From assembly GCF_039543525.1 (NCBI RefSeq), contig NZ_BAABJX010000045.1, positions 1 through 64,000 of the forward strand: 64,000 nt of DNA, in the 5' to 3' direction. The position numbers and the translations under genes were made by a program. Each line of letters begins with the position of its first letter. The first letter of the stretch is position 1. The stretch comes from Algivirga pacifica. GTDB taxonomy: Bacteria; Bacteroidota; Bacteroidia; Cytophagales; Flammeovirgaceae. This document shows positions 41,728 through 51,824 of the stretch, piece by piece. The notes under the pieces are model-generated. The model was given only the letters and a program-made list of their open reading frames with translations. It was not told the origin of the DNA and searched no databases.

Positions 41728-43287
41728 ATGAACCTATTGAGACTGACGTATAGCCTGTTTGGGGTTATGTTAATTTATGCGATGCCTTTAAATGAATGTG
41801 TCGCACAGAAAAAGCCTAATATATTGATCATATTCCCCGATGATGTGGGATGGCAAAACCTAAGTGTTTATGGACATGGCACGATGGGGTACCGAACCCC
41901 GAATATCGATAGAATTGCAAAGGGAGGCGCTATGTTTACTGATCATTATGCTCAGCCATCCTGTACAGCAGGGAGAGCGGCGTTAATTACAGGGCAATAC
42001 CCTATAAGAAGTGGGATGACTACTGTGGGACGACCAGGAGCAAAATTGGGATTGAAGAAAGAAACGCCTACGTTAGCGGAGGTACTTAAAGCAGAAGGGT
42101 ATGCCACTGGGCAGTTTGGTAAAAACCATTTGGGAGACCGCAATGAACACTTGCCGACAATGCATGGTTTTGATGAGTTCTTCGGAAATCTTTACCACCT
42201 GAACACGGAAGAAGAATTTGAGCAAAAGGATTATCCTCAAGATCCTGAGTTTCGAAAAAAGTTTGGTACGAGAGGAGTTTTACACACTTATGCAACAGAT
42301 AAGGATGATCCCACCGAAGATCCTCGATTTGGAAAAGTAGGGAAGCAGCGCATAGAAGATACGGGGCCACTTTCCAGAAAAAGAATGGAAACCATGGACG
42401 AGGAATTCTTTGACGCTTCTATCAATTTCATGAAAAAGGCGAAGAAGGACAATAAGCCATTTTTTGTGTGGTTAAATCCTAGTCGTATGCATATGTTTAC
42501 CCACTTAAAGCCAGAAAGCCGCTATTTGGCACTTCCACATACGACAGAACATGATTTCTATGGAAGTGGTCTGATGGAGCATGATCAGCAGGTAGGGAAC
42601 TTGTTAGATGAATTGGAGAAAATGGGCGTGTTGGAAAACACAATCATTATTTATTCTACCGATAATGGTCCAGAGCATAGCGCACGTTTACACGGAGGAA
42701 CCACTCCATTCAGAGGAGAAAAAATGACCACTTATGAAGGAGGCGTAAGGGTACCTATGATGGCCATGTGGAAAGGCAAAATTCCAGAAGGTCAAGTATT
42801 GAATGGCATTCAAGCACACATGGATATTTTTACCACATTGGCTGCTGCTGCAGGGGTAGAGAATGTGGCAGAAAAAATCAAGAAAGAACGGAAACAGTTT
42901 ATTGACGGGGTCAATAACTTGGATTATTGGATGGGGAAAACAGAGGAGAGTGCCAGAGATAATTATTTGTATTATTATGAATCAAGCCTTAAGGCGATTC
43001 GGATAAAGCAATGGAAATTACACTTTGAAACAAGTGAGGATTATTATGCGGTGTATACCAAGCAAAAATTTCCAATTATGTACAACCTTCGTTTAGACCC
43101 CTTTGAGAGTTTTGATAATCTGACGGATCGCTCTGATATCCTTCAACGAAAACAATTTCTGAATGAGCCTATTCAGGAACTTATTCAAGAGCATGCCAAA
43201 TCATTGCAGGAATATCCTCCTGTACAAAAAGCAGCCACCTTTGATTTCTCAGAACTGATCAAGGAAATGCAGCAGGGTAAGCAGTAA
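41728..43287 (+). CDS. Exported type I sulfatase (arylsulfatase family)
   Basis: A 519-residue alkaline-phosphatase-superfamily sulfatase with a Sec signal peptide ending in CVAQK. The formylglycine cysteine lies in SCTAGRAALITGQYPIR, matching C-x-[PA]-x-R, near residue 79, and the metal-binding DDVG and STDNGPEHS motifs are intact. It needs a formylglycine-generating or anSME enzyme elsewhere. It likely desulfates algal or animal polysaccharide, typical for marine Bacteroidota, although no polysaccharide-utilisation genes lie nearby. A terminator at 43311-43350 follows. Confidence 0.92.
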   Translation: MNLLRLTYSLFGVMLIYAMPLNECVAQKKPNILIIFPDDVGWQNLSVYGHGTMGYRTPNIDRIAKGGAMFTDHYAQPSCTAGRAALITGQYPIRSGMTTVGRPGAKLGLKKETPTLAEVLKAEGYATGQFGKNHLGDRNEHLPTMHGFDEFFGNLYHLNTEEEFEQKDYPQDPEFRKKFGTRGVLHTYATDKDDPTEDPRFGKVGKQRIEDTGPLSRKRMETMDEEFFDASINFMKKAKKDNKPFFVWLNPSRMHMFTHLKPESRYLALPHTTEHDFYGSGLMEHDQQVGNLLDELEKMGVLENTIIIYSTDNGPEHSARLHGGTTPFRGEKMTTYEGGVRVPMMAMWKGKIPEGQVLNGIQAHMDIFTTLAAAAGVENVAEKIKKERKQFIDGVNNLDYWMGKTEESARDNYLYYYESSLKAIRIKQWKLHFETSEDYYAVYTKQKFPIMYNLRLDPFESFDNLTDRSDILQRKQFLNEPIQELIQEHAKSLQEYPPVQKAATFDFSELIKEMQQGKQ

Positions 43288-43310
43288 AAGATAGTTTTTA
43301 GCAGTTTAGT

Positions 43311-43350
43311 AAAAGCTTCAACCATAAGAAAGGTTGGAGCTTTTATTTTG
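43311..43350 (+). terminator. Terminator of the sulfatase gene
   Basis: AAAAGCTTCAACC (43311-43323) pairs with GGTTGGAGCTTTT (43332-43344), followed by a T-rich stretch. Confidence 0.8.
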
Positions 43351-43854
43351 TGTGGATAATCGGTGAATTATTTAGATAATTTCTAAAATAGGTGTTTTTA
43401 ATACACTTTTTAATGAGTGAATGCTTTTTGTGCGATAATTTTATAATACAATTAATTATTAGAATAATAAATCTGTAACTGTTTATATTTTAGTGTTTTA
43501 TTTCGAGTACTACTTTTTTTATGAATTGGAATTCTGCAATTAATTATTACTTGGTTGACTTTCGTCACTATTTCTACCTGACCCCCATCATCTGAAAGAA
43601 CTCCCTCGATCTTAAATTTAAGGTATTGATATCGTGATAGATAGTAACACGAATACCTATCAATTTATGCAGGCCCAATGAATTTTATGTGCTGTAGAAG
43701 GTCGCTAACGCTATCCGAGTATAAGGATAGCATTGGTTACCGCCCCTAACGAGACACATCCTGATTTCCTACCCCGATGTGCTCACCGAACGAACAAAGT
43801 TGCTTCATACCTGCCCTCTGAAAACGAAATACCAAAACATTTAAGCACAGAACC
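43351..43854 (+). other. 500-bp upstream region of the PFOR-rnf operon with hairpins
   Basis: No gene is present. ATTGATA/TATCAAT with inner CGTG/CACG (about 43627-43660) and a stronger hairpin at 43700-43741 with core GCTATCC/GGATAGC lie in the probable leader. No FNR consensus or clean TAnnTTTG promoter was found. The leader could hold regulatory RNA. Confidence 0.4.
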
Positions 43855-46800
43855 ATGAGCACTAACACATCCTCTAAAAAAATTAAGTATCCGGGAGTTC
43901 GAGTAGCAATGGATGGTAATACCGCAGCCATTATGTGTGAGCGGGAATCCAGTGATGCTGCGGGAGCGTATCCTATTACCCCTTCTACCCAGATGGGAGA
44001 GTATTGGGCAGAAGAAGCTGCCAAAGGTCACCTGAACATTTCCAATAAGCCTTTGATCTTTATAGAACCTGAAGGAGAGCATGCGGCGGCAGCCGTTACA
44101 GCAGGGTTATCTATGACAGGACAGCGTGCAGCGAATTTCTCCTCAGGGCAAGGGATTGCCTATATGCATGAGTCCCTGTATGCGGCAGTAGGAAAACGCT
44201 TGACCTATGTCTTGAATATAGGAGCAAGGGCAATGACAAAATCTACCCTCAATGTACATGCAGGACATGATGATTACCATGCGGTAGATGATACAGGATT
44301 TTTCCAGCTTTTCGCAAAAAAAGCACAGCATGTGGCAGACCTGAACATCATTGCCCATAAGATTGCGGAGATGGCACTTACGCCAGGAATCATCGCACAG
44401 GATGGCTTTTTAACCACTCACTTGATTGAGTCCATGAACTTACCGGAGCGAGAACTGATCAGGGAGTTTTTGGGAAGACCGGATGATATCATTGATACTC
44501 CAACGCCTGCACAGCGCATCATTTACGGAGACCAAAGAAGAAGAATTCCGGAAATATGGGATGTGGATAATCCACTGATGGCTGGAATTGTTCAAAACCA
44601 AGATTCTTATATGCAAAGTGTGGCAGCCCAGCGCCCATTCTTTTTTGACCATATTCAGGAAATTACCGATCAGGCCTTTGAGGAGTTTTATACACTTACC
44701 GGAAGAAAGTATGCTCGGGTAATGACCTATAAGGTAGAAGATGCAGATTACCTGATTGTGGGGCAAGGGAGTGTGGTGTCCAGTGCAGAAGCAGTCGTCG
44801 ATTATATAAGAGAAACGAGAGGATTGAAAGTAGGGGTCGTGGACTTGGTGATGTTCCGTCCGTTTCCATCAGATTATATCAGTCATATCCTGAAAGGAAA
44901 GAAAGGAGTGACAGTATTGGAACGATTGGATCAGCCGTTGGCAGAGGATTTGCCAATGATGCGAGAAATCCGCTCGGCACTTTCCAAAGGATTGGAGAAT
45001 AGTGCTTACAAAAAAGATAAGCCTTTCCCTGCCGTAGCCACGATTAAACCGAACGAAATGCCTGCCTTATATTCTGGTTCTTTCGGAATGGGTAGTCGTG
45101 ATTTGCAGCCGGAAGGTATTATAGGAGCCATAGAAAATATGTTAGGCGATGGAGCGCACAAGAAACGATTCTACCTTTCTATTGATTTTATCAGGGAAGT
45201 CGCCGTGACTCCTAAGCAGCGTTTGTATCAGGAAACTATTTCAGAAGCATACCCTCATGTGAAAGACTTGTCAGTAAGAGGTTCCGAGAATCCAAACCTG
45301 ATGCCAAAGGATGCGGTAACGGTACGTTTCCATTCCGTTGGAGGATGGGGAGCAATTACTACTGGTAAGAACCTCGCCATGACGCTATTTGATTTACTAG
45401 GATATGATATTAAGGCAAATCCTAAATATGGCTCAGAAAAGAAAGGACAGCCAACGACATATTACTTGGCGGCAGCACCGGAGCCTATCCGTATCAATTG
45501 CGAATATTACTTTGTAGACGTAGTACTTTCTCCGGACCCGAATGTCTTTAAGCATACCAATGCGATTGCGGGGTTGAAGGATGAAGGGTGTTTTATTATT
45601 CAAAGTGATAAAGCAACACCAGAAGAGGTTTGGGCAACAATTCCTAAGCACTATCAACGCCAGATTATAGACCGTAATATCCATGTCTTTTATATCGATG
45701 GATTTAAGATCGCCCGTGAGGAAGCAACCGACCCGGAATTGCAGCTACGTATGCAGGGAATAGCTTTCCAGGGAGCATTTTTCTCAGCCTCTCCACTAAT
45801 GGAAAAAACAGGATTAAATCCAGATACCTTATTGAAGGCGATTGAGGATCAGCTACAGCATAAATTCGGAGGAAAAGGACAACGAGTAGTGGACGATAAT
45901 ATGCGGGTAGTGAAGAGAGGATTTGATGAAGTTCATGAAATTACTTGTAAGGAACTGGATAATGAGGAAATCTTGGAGCTGCAGGAAGAAGAGATCAGTT
46001 TACCAAGTATGCTGAAAGAATCTCCTCAGAGTGAATCCAAATTAAGTGATATCCACCGTTTCTGGGAACAGACAGGGAGCTTCTATGCGAAAGGACAAGG
46101 GAATGATAATATCACCGATCCATTTATAGGGTTATCTGTGATGCCGGCTACGACTTCCCTCTTCAGGGATATGACCGGTATCCGCTTCGAGCATCCGGAA
46201 TGGATTCCGAATAATTGTACGGCTTGTGGTAACTGTTATGCGGTATGTCCGGATACAGCCATACCGGGTTTGGTAAGTGAGCTTTCCGATGTGCTGAACA
46301 CGATTGTGAAGCGAGTGAATAAGAAATACGGAAAAGCAGAATTCTTACCAAAAGAAATCAGAAAGCTGGAAGGACAGATCCGTAAACTGTTTGAGCAAGG
46401 AGATAAGAAGAAGACTGTGAATGATCACATACATACGGTACTGGATGAGAAGATCTACGATGCAGAAACACCAATGGAGGTGGTGAAAGAACTGGAGTGG
46501 TTTAAGGAAGAGTTGGGAGACTTTAAATTTGCACTGACACGCCCTTACTTTGAACTGCATGAGAAAAAAGAGAAAGGAAGTGGAGGCTTATTCAGTATAA
46601 CCATAAACCCCCAGACTTGTAAGGGGTGTATGGAGTGTGTGAAAGTTTGTGAGGATGATGCCTTGCAAATTGTCCCTCAGACAGAAGGCTCTGTGATCAA
46701 GCTAAGACAGGAGTGGGACTTGTGGAGAGATTTGCCAAATACCCCTCAGAAATATAATAGGGTAGATGATCTGGAAGAGAAAATAGGACCGCTGGAAACG

Positions 46801-48762
46801 ATCCTATTGAATAAGGATGCCTATTTGAACTTTGCCAGTGGAGATGGAGCATGTTTAGGGTGTTCGGAGAAGTCCGTTGTGCACCTCTTTACGGCTACCG
46901 TTGAGTCGCTAATGATGCCGAGAGTCGAGAAGCACTTGAAGTATCTGGAAGAATTGATTGCCAAGCTGGAAAAACATATACAGCTAAAACTGATGGATAC
47001 TGTCAATCTGAATGATCCGGACCTAATGGCTAATATCGTGAATGATATGCAGGATACGGATCTGACGATGTCAGGAATTACGAGTCGTATTGAGTCTGCC
47101 AAAGGTACGCAACCGATTGATCAAGGTTGGTTTAGGCATGTGACTCAGCTATTGGCAGAGCTGAAGCGACTGAAGTGGAAATACACCAATGGAGTTTCCG
47201 GAAAAGGTAGGGCGAATATGGGGATGACCAACGCTACAGGTTGTACGTCAGTGTGGGGTAGTACGTATCCGTTTAATCCTTATCCATTCCCTTGGGCGAA
47301 TCACTTATTCCAGGACTCGCCGTCTTTAGCGATGGGTATTTTTGAAGGCCATATATCCAAGATGGCAGAAGGCTTTAAGGCCGTTCGTAAAGCAGAGCTG
47401 GAGCTGAAAGGAGAATATAGCCCAGAGAAACACGATGACTTCTTTACTTACTTCACCTGGCAGCAGTTTACGGATGAGGAATGGAAGTTGTGTCCTCCAG
47501 TAGTGGCATTGGGTGGGGATGGTTCTATGTATGATATCGGGTTCCAGAACCTTTCCCGATTGATGGCCTCCGGTAAGCCAATCAAGGTAGTGGTAGTCGA
47601 TACTCAGGTATATTCCAATACAGGTGGACAGGCGTGTACGTCAGGCTTTATTGGTCAGGTATCGGATATGGCGCAATATGGTAAAGTATGGCAGGGTAAA
47701 CCGGAGCCTCGTAAAGAGATTGGTTTAATTGCTATGGCACACCGCAATACTTATGTGATGCAAGCCACACTTTCCAACACAAGCCATATGATCGAAGGCT
47801 TTATTGATGGCTTGATGGCGAAACGTCCGGCATTATTCAATATCTACACGACTTGTCAGCCAGAGCATGGGGTAGCGGATGATTTGGGTGTACATCAGGC
47901 AAAACTGGCGGTAGAATCCCGTGCTTACCCAGTCTTTAAGTACAATCCTGAGTTAGGTGTGAAACCTTATGAAGCATTTGACCTTAGTGGTAACCCTGAT
48001 CAGGATAAAGACTGGCCTACTTATCAGTTGAAATATCTGGATAATGGGGTAGAAAAGCAGATGGAGATCGAGATGACCTTCGCAGACTTTGCCATTACCG
48101 AAGGAAGATTCAGAAAGCATTTCCGAAAAGTCCCAAGAGATGCTTGGAATGAGAATATGATTCCTTTGGCGCAGTTCCTTGAATTATCTGTGGAAGAGCG
48201 GGAAGGGAAGTATCCATTTATTTGGGCGGTGGATAAGAAGCAACATTTGGCGAGAGTCCTTGTAGCAGAACCAATGGTACATTCTTGTGAAGAAAGAAGA
48301 GACTTCTGGCATATGCTAAAAGCGTTGGGAGAGCAACCAGAAGTGAAAGAAGTAGATACTACGCAGGTCAAAGCTGAGATCGTACAGAATATCGCTCAGG
48401 GATTAATGAAACTGGCGAATGGCGATGGAGGAGAGTTAAAAGATCTGGTAATGCCTGTAGTTCAGGAGCAAAAACAGGAAACAGGACAAGAAGTATCCTC
48501 TTCTAATGAGGATTTTATTTCTCCCTGGATAGAGACAGACCTCTGTAGCGGGTGTGATGAATGCATCAAAGTCAACAATAAGGTGTTTGCTTATAATGCA
48601 GACAAGAAAGCAGAGATCATCAATGTAGCGGGTGCTCCTTTTCAGGACTTGGTGAAGGCAGCGGAGAAGTGTAGCCAGGGAGTCATTCATCCGGGAACAC
48701 CTAAGGACCTGAATGAGAAAGACCTGAAAAAATGGATCAAAAGGGCGGAACGTTTTAACTAG
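43855..48762 (+). CDS. nifJ: Enlarged pyruvate:ferredoxin (flavodoxin) oxidoreductase
   Basis: A 1635-residue single-chain PFOR oxidising pyruvate with CoA to acetyl-CoA, CO2 and reduced ferredoxin. In order: domains I-II from AAGAYPITPST (about 35), the gamma-type domain from AVTVRFHSVGGWGAITTGKN (about 480), two 4Fe-4S motifs NCTACGNCYAVCP (about 785) and CKGCMECVKVC (about 922), the C-x2-C at GDGACLGCSEKS (about 995) and the TPP site GDGSMYDIGFQN (about 1221). It is about 430 residues longer than classical NifJ. The extra parts are a helical insert of about 120 between the two clusters, another near 1010-1090, and a C-terminal ferredoxin-like piece (LCSGCDECIK, about 1560). rnfC starts 8 bp later, so one operon is likely. 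Confidence 0.93.
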   Translation: MSTNTSSKKIKYPGVRVAMDGNTAAIMCERESSDAAGAYPITPSTQMGEYWAEEAAKGHLNISNKPLIFIEPEGEHAAAAVTAGLSMTGQRAANFSSGQGIAYMHESLYAAVGKRLTYVLNIGARAMTKSTLNVHAGHDDYHAVDDTGFFQLFAKKAQHVADLNIIAHKIAEMALTPGIIAQDGFLTTHLIESMNLPERELIREFLGRPDDIIDTPTPAQRIIYGDQRRRIPEIWDVDNPLMAGIVQNQDSYMQSVAAQRPFFFDHIQEITDQAFEEFYTLTGRKYARVMTYKVEDADYLIVGQGSVVSSAEAVVDYIRETRGLKVGVVDLVMFRPFPSDYISHILKGKKGVTVLERLDQPLAEDLPMMREIRSALSKGLENSAYKKDKPFPAVATIKPNEMPALYSGSFGMGSRDLQPEGIIGAIENMLGDGAHKKRFYLSIDFIREVAVTPKQRLYQETISEAYPHVKDLSVRGSENPNLMPKDAVTVRFHSVGGWGAITTGKNLAMTLFDLLGYDIKANPKYGSEKKGQPTTYYLAAAPEPIRINCEYYFVDVVLSPDPNVFKHTNAIAGLKDEGCFIIQSDKATPEEVWATIPKHYQRQIIDRNIHVFYIDGFKIAREEATDPELQLRMQGIAFQGAFFSASPLMEKTGLNPDTLLKAIEDQLQHKFGGKGQRVVDDNMRVVKRGFDEVHEITCKELDNEEILELQEEEISLPSMLKESPQSESKLSDIHRFWEQTGSFYAKGQGNDNITDPFIGLSVMPATTSLFRDMTGIRFEHPEWIPNNCTACGNCYAVCPDTAIPGLVSELSDVLNTIVKRVNKKYGKAEFLPKEIRKLEGQIRKLFEQGDKKKTVNDHIHTVLDEKIYDAETPMEVVKELEWFKEELGDFKFALTRPYFELHEKKEKGSGGLFSITINPQTCKGCMECVKVCEDDALQIVPQTEGSVIKLRQEWDLWRDLPNTPQKYNRVDDLEEKIGPLETILLNKDAYLNFASGDGACLGCSEKSVVHLFTATVESLMMPRVEKHLKYLEELIAKLEKHIQLKLMDTVNLNDPDLMANIVNDMQDTDLTMSGITSRIESAKGTQPIDQGWFRHVTQLLAELKRLKWKYTNGVSGKGRANMGMTNATGCTSVWGSTYPFNPYPFPWANHLFQDSPSLAMGIFEGHISKMAEGFKAVRKAELELKGEYSPEKHDDFFTYFTWQQFTDEEWKLCPPVVALGGDGSMYDIGFQNLSRLMASGKPIKVVVVDTQVYSNTGGQACTSGFIGQVSDMAQYGKVWQGKPEPRKEIGLIAMAHRNTYVMQATLSNTSHMIEGFIDGLMAKRPALFNIYTTCQPEHGVADDLGVHQAKLAVESRAYPVFKYNPELGVKPYEAFDLSGNPDQDKDWPTYQLKYLDNGVEKQMEIEMTFADFAITEGRFRKHFRKVPRDAWNENMIPLAQFLELSVEEREGKYPFIWAVDKKQHLARVLVAEPMVHSCEERRDFWHMLKALGEQPEVKEVDTTQVKAEIVQNIAQGLMKLANGDGGELKDLVMPVVQEQKQETGQEVSSSNEDFISPWIETDLCSGCDECIKVNNKVFAYNADKKAEIINVAGAPFQDLVKAAEKCSQGVIHPGTPKDLNEKDLKKWIKRAERFN

Positions 48763-48770
48763 GTGACCTT

Positions 48771-50120
48771 ATGAAGTTATTTAATTTTAGAAAAAATACC
48801 TTCAAACACGGGATCCACCCTCCGGAGCACAAAGTGGAAACGAACGGACTTAAGATCCGTCAGTTTCCCTTTGCTCCGGTGATGATTCTTCCATTGGCTC
48901 AGCATATAGGTGCAGTGGCTGAGCCGGTGGTAAGGGAAGGACAGGAAGTAGTCAGAGGACAGCTATTGGCGAAAGCCAGTGGCTTCGTATCGGTTCCTTT
49001 GCATGCGCCGGTATCTGGTGTGGTCAAGAAGATTCAGAAGGTTCCTACAGTAGGAGGAAAGATGGTGGATGGGATTTATCTGCAAACTTCTCCTTCTTCA
49101 GGACAAACGGTAAGGGAAGGTAAACCTCTACCATTGTCAACCGCTAGTTCGGAGCAAATCCTGAAAGCCATACAGGATGCCGGTATTGTGGGATTGGGAG
49201 GTGCAGCATTTCCAACGCATGTGAAACTGAAAGTGCCGGATGGAAAAACATGCCATACCCTTTTGGTGAATGGCGTAGAGTGTGAACCATTTCTGACGAC
49301 TGACCATAGGGTAATGCTGGAGCAATCGGATGATATCCTGATGGGGTTACGGTATTTACTGAAAGCTACGGGGGCACAAGAGGCGATTATTGGGATAGAA
49401 GCTAATAAACGTGATGCGGCAGAACATTTACAATCGGTGATTCCGGATGATCTTCCCGTAAGGGTGAAGGTCGTTCCGGTAAAATATCCTCAAGGCGCAG
49501 AGAAGATGCTGATCACAGCAGTTTTGGGAAAAGAGGTGCCCTCTGGCGGTTTACCGATTGATGTGGGTGTGGTCGTGGTGAATGTTGCCACGGCAGCAGA
49601 AATTGGTCGGTTATTACCACATGGAAAGGGAATACAGGAGCGGGTAGTCACGGTGACGGGACCAGGGGTAAAAGCAAAAGGAAATTATCTTATTCCAATT
49701 GGTACGCCATTACGTTTTGTCTTGGAACAAGTAGGGGTAGAGGATAATATCAGTGAGGTGTATATGGGAGGCCCTATGATGGGAATGGCGGTATCGAATC
49801 TGGATACTCCTATTGTCAAGGGAACATCCGGTGTGGTCGTATTTACGAGTAAAGAGGTCAAGCACGAACAGGAGGTGTACCCTTGTATTCGCTGTGGTGC
49901 CTGTGTAGAGGCTTGTCCTTTATCCTTGAATCCTTCTGTGATGGGAATGTTGGCAAAAAATAAGGCTTACGATACGATGGCAGAGGAAGAACATTTGATG
50001 GATTGTTTTGAATGTGGTTCCTGCTCCTTTGTATGTCCTTCCCATATTCCTTTGGTACAGTACTTCAGGCAATCGAAACAGTTTTTGAGAAACCGAAAAC
50101 AGAAAGAACATGCTGACTAA
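48771..50120 (+). CDS. rnfC: Rnf electron transport complex subunit C
   Basis: A 449-residue RnfC, the NADH-dehydrogenase-like subunit that passes electrons between ferredoxin-side subunits and NAD. It has an N-terminal barrel-sandwich segment (IRQFPFAPVMILPLAQHIG), a GGAAFPTHVKL loop of the FMN/NADH fold, and two 4Fe-4S motifs CIRCGACVEACPLSLNP and CFECGSCSFVCPS near the C-terminus. No long C-terminal coiled coil is present. It overlaps rnfD by 11 bp. Confidence 0.95.
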   Translation: MKLFNFRKNTFKHGIHPPEHKVETNGLKIRQFPFAPVMILPLAQHIGAVAEPVVREGQEVVRGQLLAKASGFVSVPLHAPVSGVVKKIQKVPTVGGKMVDGIYLQTSPSSGQTVREGKPLPLSTASSEQILKAIQDAGIVGLGGAAFPTHVKLKVPDGKTCHTLLVNGVECEPFLTTDHRVMLEQSDDILMGLRYLLKATGAQEAIIGIEANKRDAAEHLQSVIPDDLPVRVKVVPVKYPQGAEKMLITAVLGKEVPSGGLPIDVGVVVVNVATAAEIGRLLPHGKGIQERVVTVTGPGVKAKGNYLIPIGTPLRFVLEQVGVEDNISEVYMGGPMMGMAVSNLDTPIVKGTSGVVVFTSKEVKHEQEVYPCIRCGACVEACPLSLNPSVMGMLAKNKAYDTMAEEEHLMDCFECGSCSFVCPSHIPLVQYFRQSKQFLRNRKQKEHAD

Positions 50121-51126
50121 AACATTACATATTAGTACTTCTCCTCATTTGGTGAGTGGGAGGAGCACAAGCATGATTATGCGACATGTGGTTTATGCTT
50201 TGCTGCCGATCGCTGCATTCTCGGTGTATGTTTTTGGGTTGAGCGCATTACTGTTGTTGCTGGTGACGGTAGGTTCTTGTTTACTGACAGAGCACTTATT
50301 ATGCTATTGGAGTGGCAAACGTTCTACCATAGGAGACTGGTCGGCTATTATCACGGGATTATTATTAGGAATGACATTGCCACCGGCATTTCCGTTATGG
50401 ATGGCCTTTGTCGGAGGGGTAATCAGTATTGCTTTGGGAAAGTTTGCTTTTGGAGGATTGGGGTATAATGTCTTTAATCCGGCTTTGGTGGGAAGAGCCG
50501 TATTACAGGCAGCCTTTCCGGTGGCGATCACCTCCTGGAGTTCACCAATGTTGGAGGAGCGCTTTTTCACGTTACCTTCTTCGGTGTTGACCTTCCCGTT
50601 TATGCAACCTGTATTTGATGGGATGTCGGGAGCGACCCCACTATCAGCCTTTAAGTTTGATCATGTAGTCACGGAGCTTCCTGCCTTGGCCTTGGGTATG
50701 GTGAGTGGTTCCGCCGGAGAGACCAGTGTACTGTTGATCATATTGGGTGGGGCCTATTTGGCTATCCGTAAAATGATGAACTGGAAAATTCCTGTAACCA
50801 TTCTGAGTACCGTATTTCTGTTCAGTGCGCTGCTGTATGGTATAGATGCTGAAACCTATCCATCACCTTTCTTTATGTTGATGAGTGGAGGTTTAATGTT
50901 GGGAGCGGTCTTTATGGCTTCTGATATGGTGGGATCACCGATGACTACAATGGGGATGATTGTTTATGGGGTATTTATAGGGATAATGGTGGTTGTGATA
51001 CGGCTATGGGGAGGCTTGCCGGAAGGAGTGATGTATGCTATTCTATTGGGGAATGCCCTCACTCCTCAGTTGGACAAACTGATTAAGCCTAGAGTTTATG
51101 GTACATCAAAACGGAAAATACTATGA
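50110..51126 (+). CDS. rnfD: Rnf complex subunit D
   Basis: A 338-residue inner-membrane subunit with about nine helices. The covalent-flavin threonine is in DGMSGATPLSAF (about residue 177), the SGAT motif used for phosphodiester-linked FMN. Together with RnfG it should carry electrons across the membrane part. It overlaps rnfG by 4 bp. Confidence 0.95.
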   Translation: MLTKTLHISTSPHLVSGRSTSMIMRHVVYALLPIAAFSVYVFGLSALLLLLVTVGSCLLTEHLLCYWSGKRSTIGDWSAIITGLLLGMTLPPAFPLWMAFVGGVISIALGKFAFGGLGYNVFNPALVGRAVLQAAFPVAITSWSSPMLEERFFTLPSSVLTFPFMQPVFDGMSGATPLSAFKFDHVVTELPALALGMVSGSAGETSVLLIILGGAYLAIRKMMNWKIPVTILSTVFLFSALLYGIDAETYPSPFFMLMSGGLMLGAVFMASDMVGSPMTTMGMIVYGVFIGIMVVVIRLWGGLPEGVMYAILLGNALTPQLDKLIKPRVYGTSKRKIL

Positions 51127-51824
51127 ATAAAGTTCACAAAGATATTCCGAAACAAGCACAGACCTCTTCCTCTAAAATGCTTTTGGCAATGGCAGGGATA
51201 GGGGCGGTATGTGCATTGTTGATCGCTTTCGTTTTTGAGACCACTTTACCCAGAAGAGAGTCCCTAAAAGAAGAAGCATTGCAGCAGGCCATCTTTAAAG
51301 TGGTTCCGAATGGAAAAAAGTCTATTGCCTTTGTTTTGAACGACGAAGGTATATTGGCTCCGTTAGGTGATGGAGAAAAAGGAGAGGTCGCTTTGTATGC
51401 TGCTTATGATGATAATGGTGTATTGCAAGGGGTGGCGATAGAGGCAACAGGACAGGGATATGCAGATCTGATTAAGGTCTTGTATGGGTATAGTTTAGAA
51501 AGGGAGGCTATTGTAGGACATTATGTTTTGGAAAGTAAGGAGACTCCGGGATTAGGAGATCGCATAGAGAAAGATGAACGCTTCTTGACCAATTTTAAAA
51601 TGCTAAGTGCGAGGTTGGACGCTTCAGGAAAGCAACTGCTACATCCGATTGTCACGGTAAAAGAAGGAAGGAAGCAGCAGACTTGGGAGATCGATGGAAT
51701 GACGGGAGCAACAATCTCTTCTCGGGCGATAGGAGATATTTTGAATAAGAGTTGCCAACAGATGCTGCCTTTAGTACAGGCTCAAAAGGAACAAATACAA
51801 AATGCTTATGGAAACCTTAACTAA
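51123..51824 (+). CDS. rnfG: Rnf complex subunit G
   Basis: A 233-residue subunit with one N-terminal membrane helix (about 20-42) and a periplasmic FMN-binding domain. The flavinylation motif is DGMTGATISSRA, with the acceptor Thr near residue 198. The ApbE-type flavin transferase must be encoded elsewhere. It overlaps rnfE by 23 bp. Confidence 0.94.
   Translation: MNKVHKDIPKQAQTSSSKMLLAMAGIGAVCALLIAFVFETTLPRRESLKEEALQQAIFKVVPNGKKSIAFVLNDEGILAPLGDGEKGEVALYAAYDDNGVLQGVAIEATGQGYADLIKVLYGYSLEREAIVGHYVLESKETPGLGDRIEKDERFLTNFKMLSARLDASGKQLLHPIVTVKEGRKQQTWEIDGMTGATISSRAIGDILNKSCQQMLPLVQAQKEQIQNAYGNLN

Noticed and set aside
43351..43854. TPP or other known riboswitch before the PFOR gene
   Set aside because: No CTGAGA-type or other conserved aptamer core was found; only generic hairpins.
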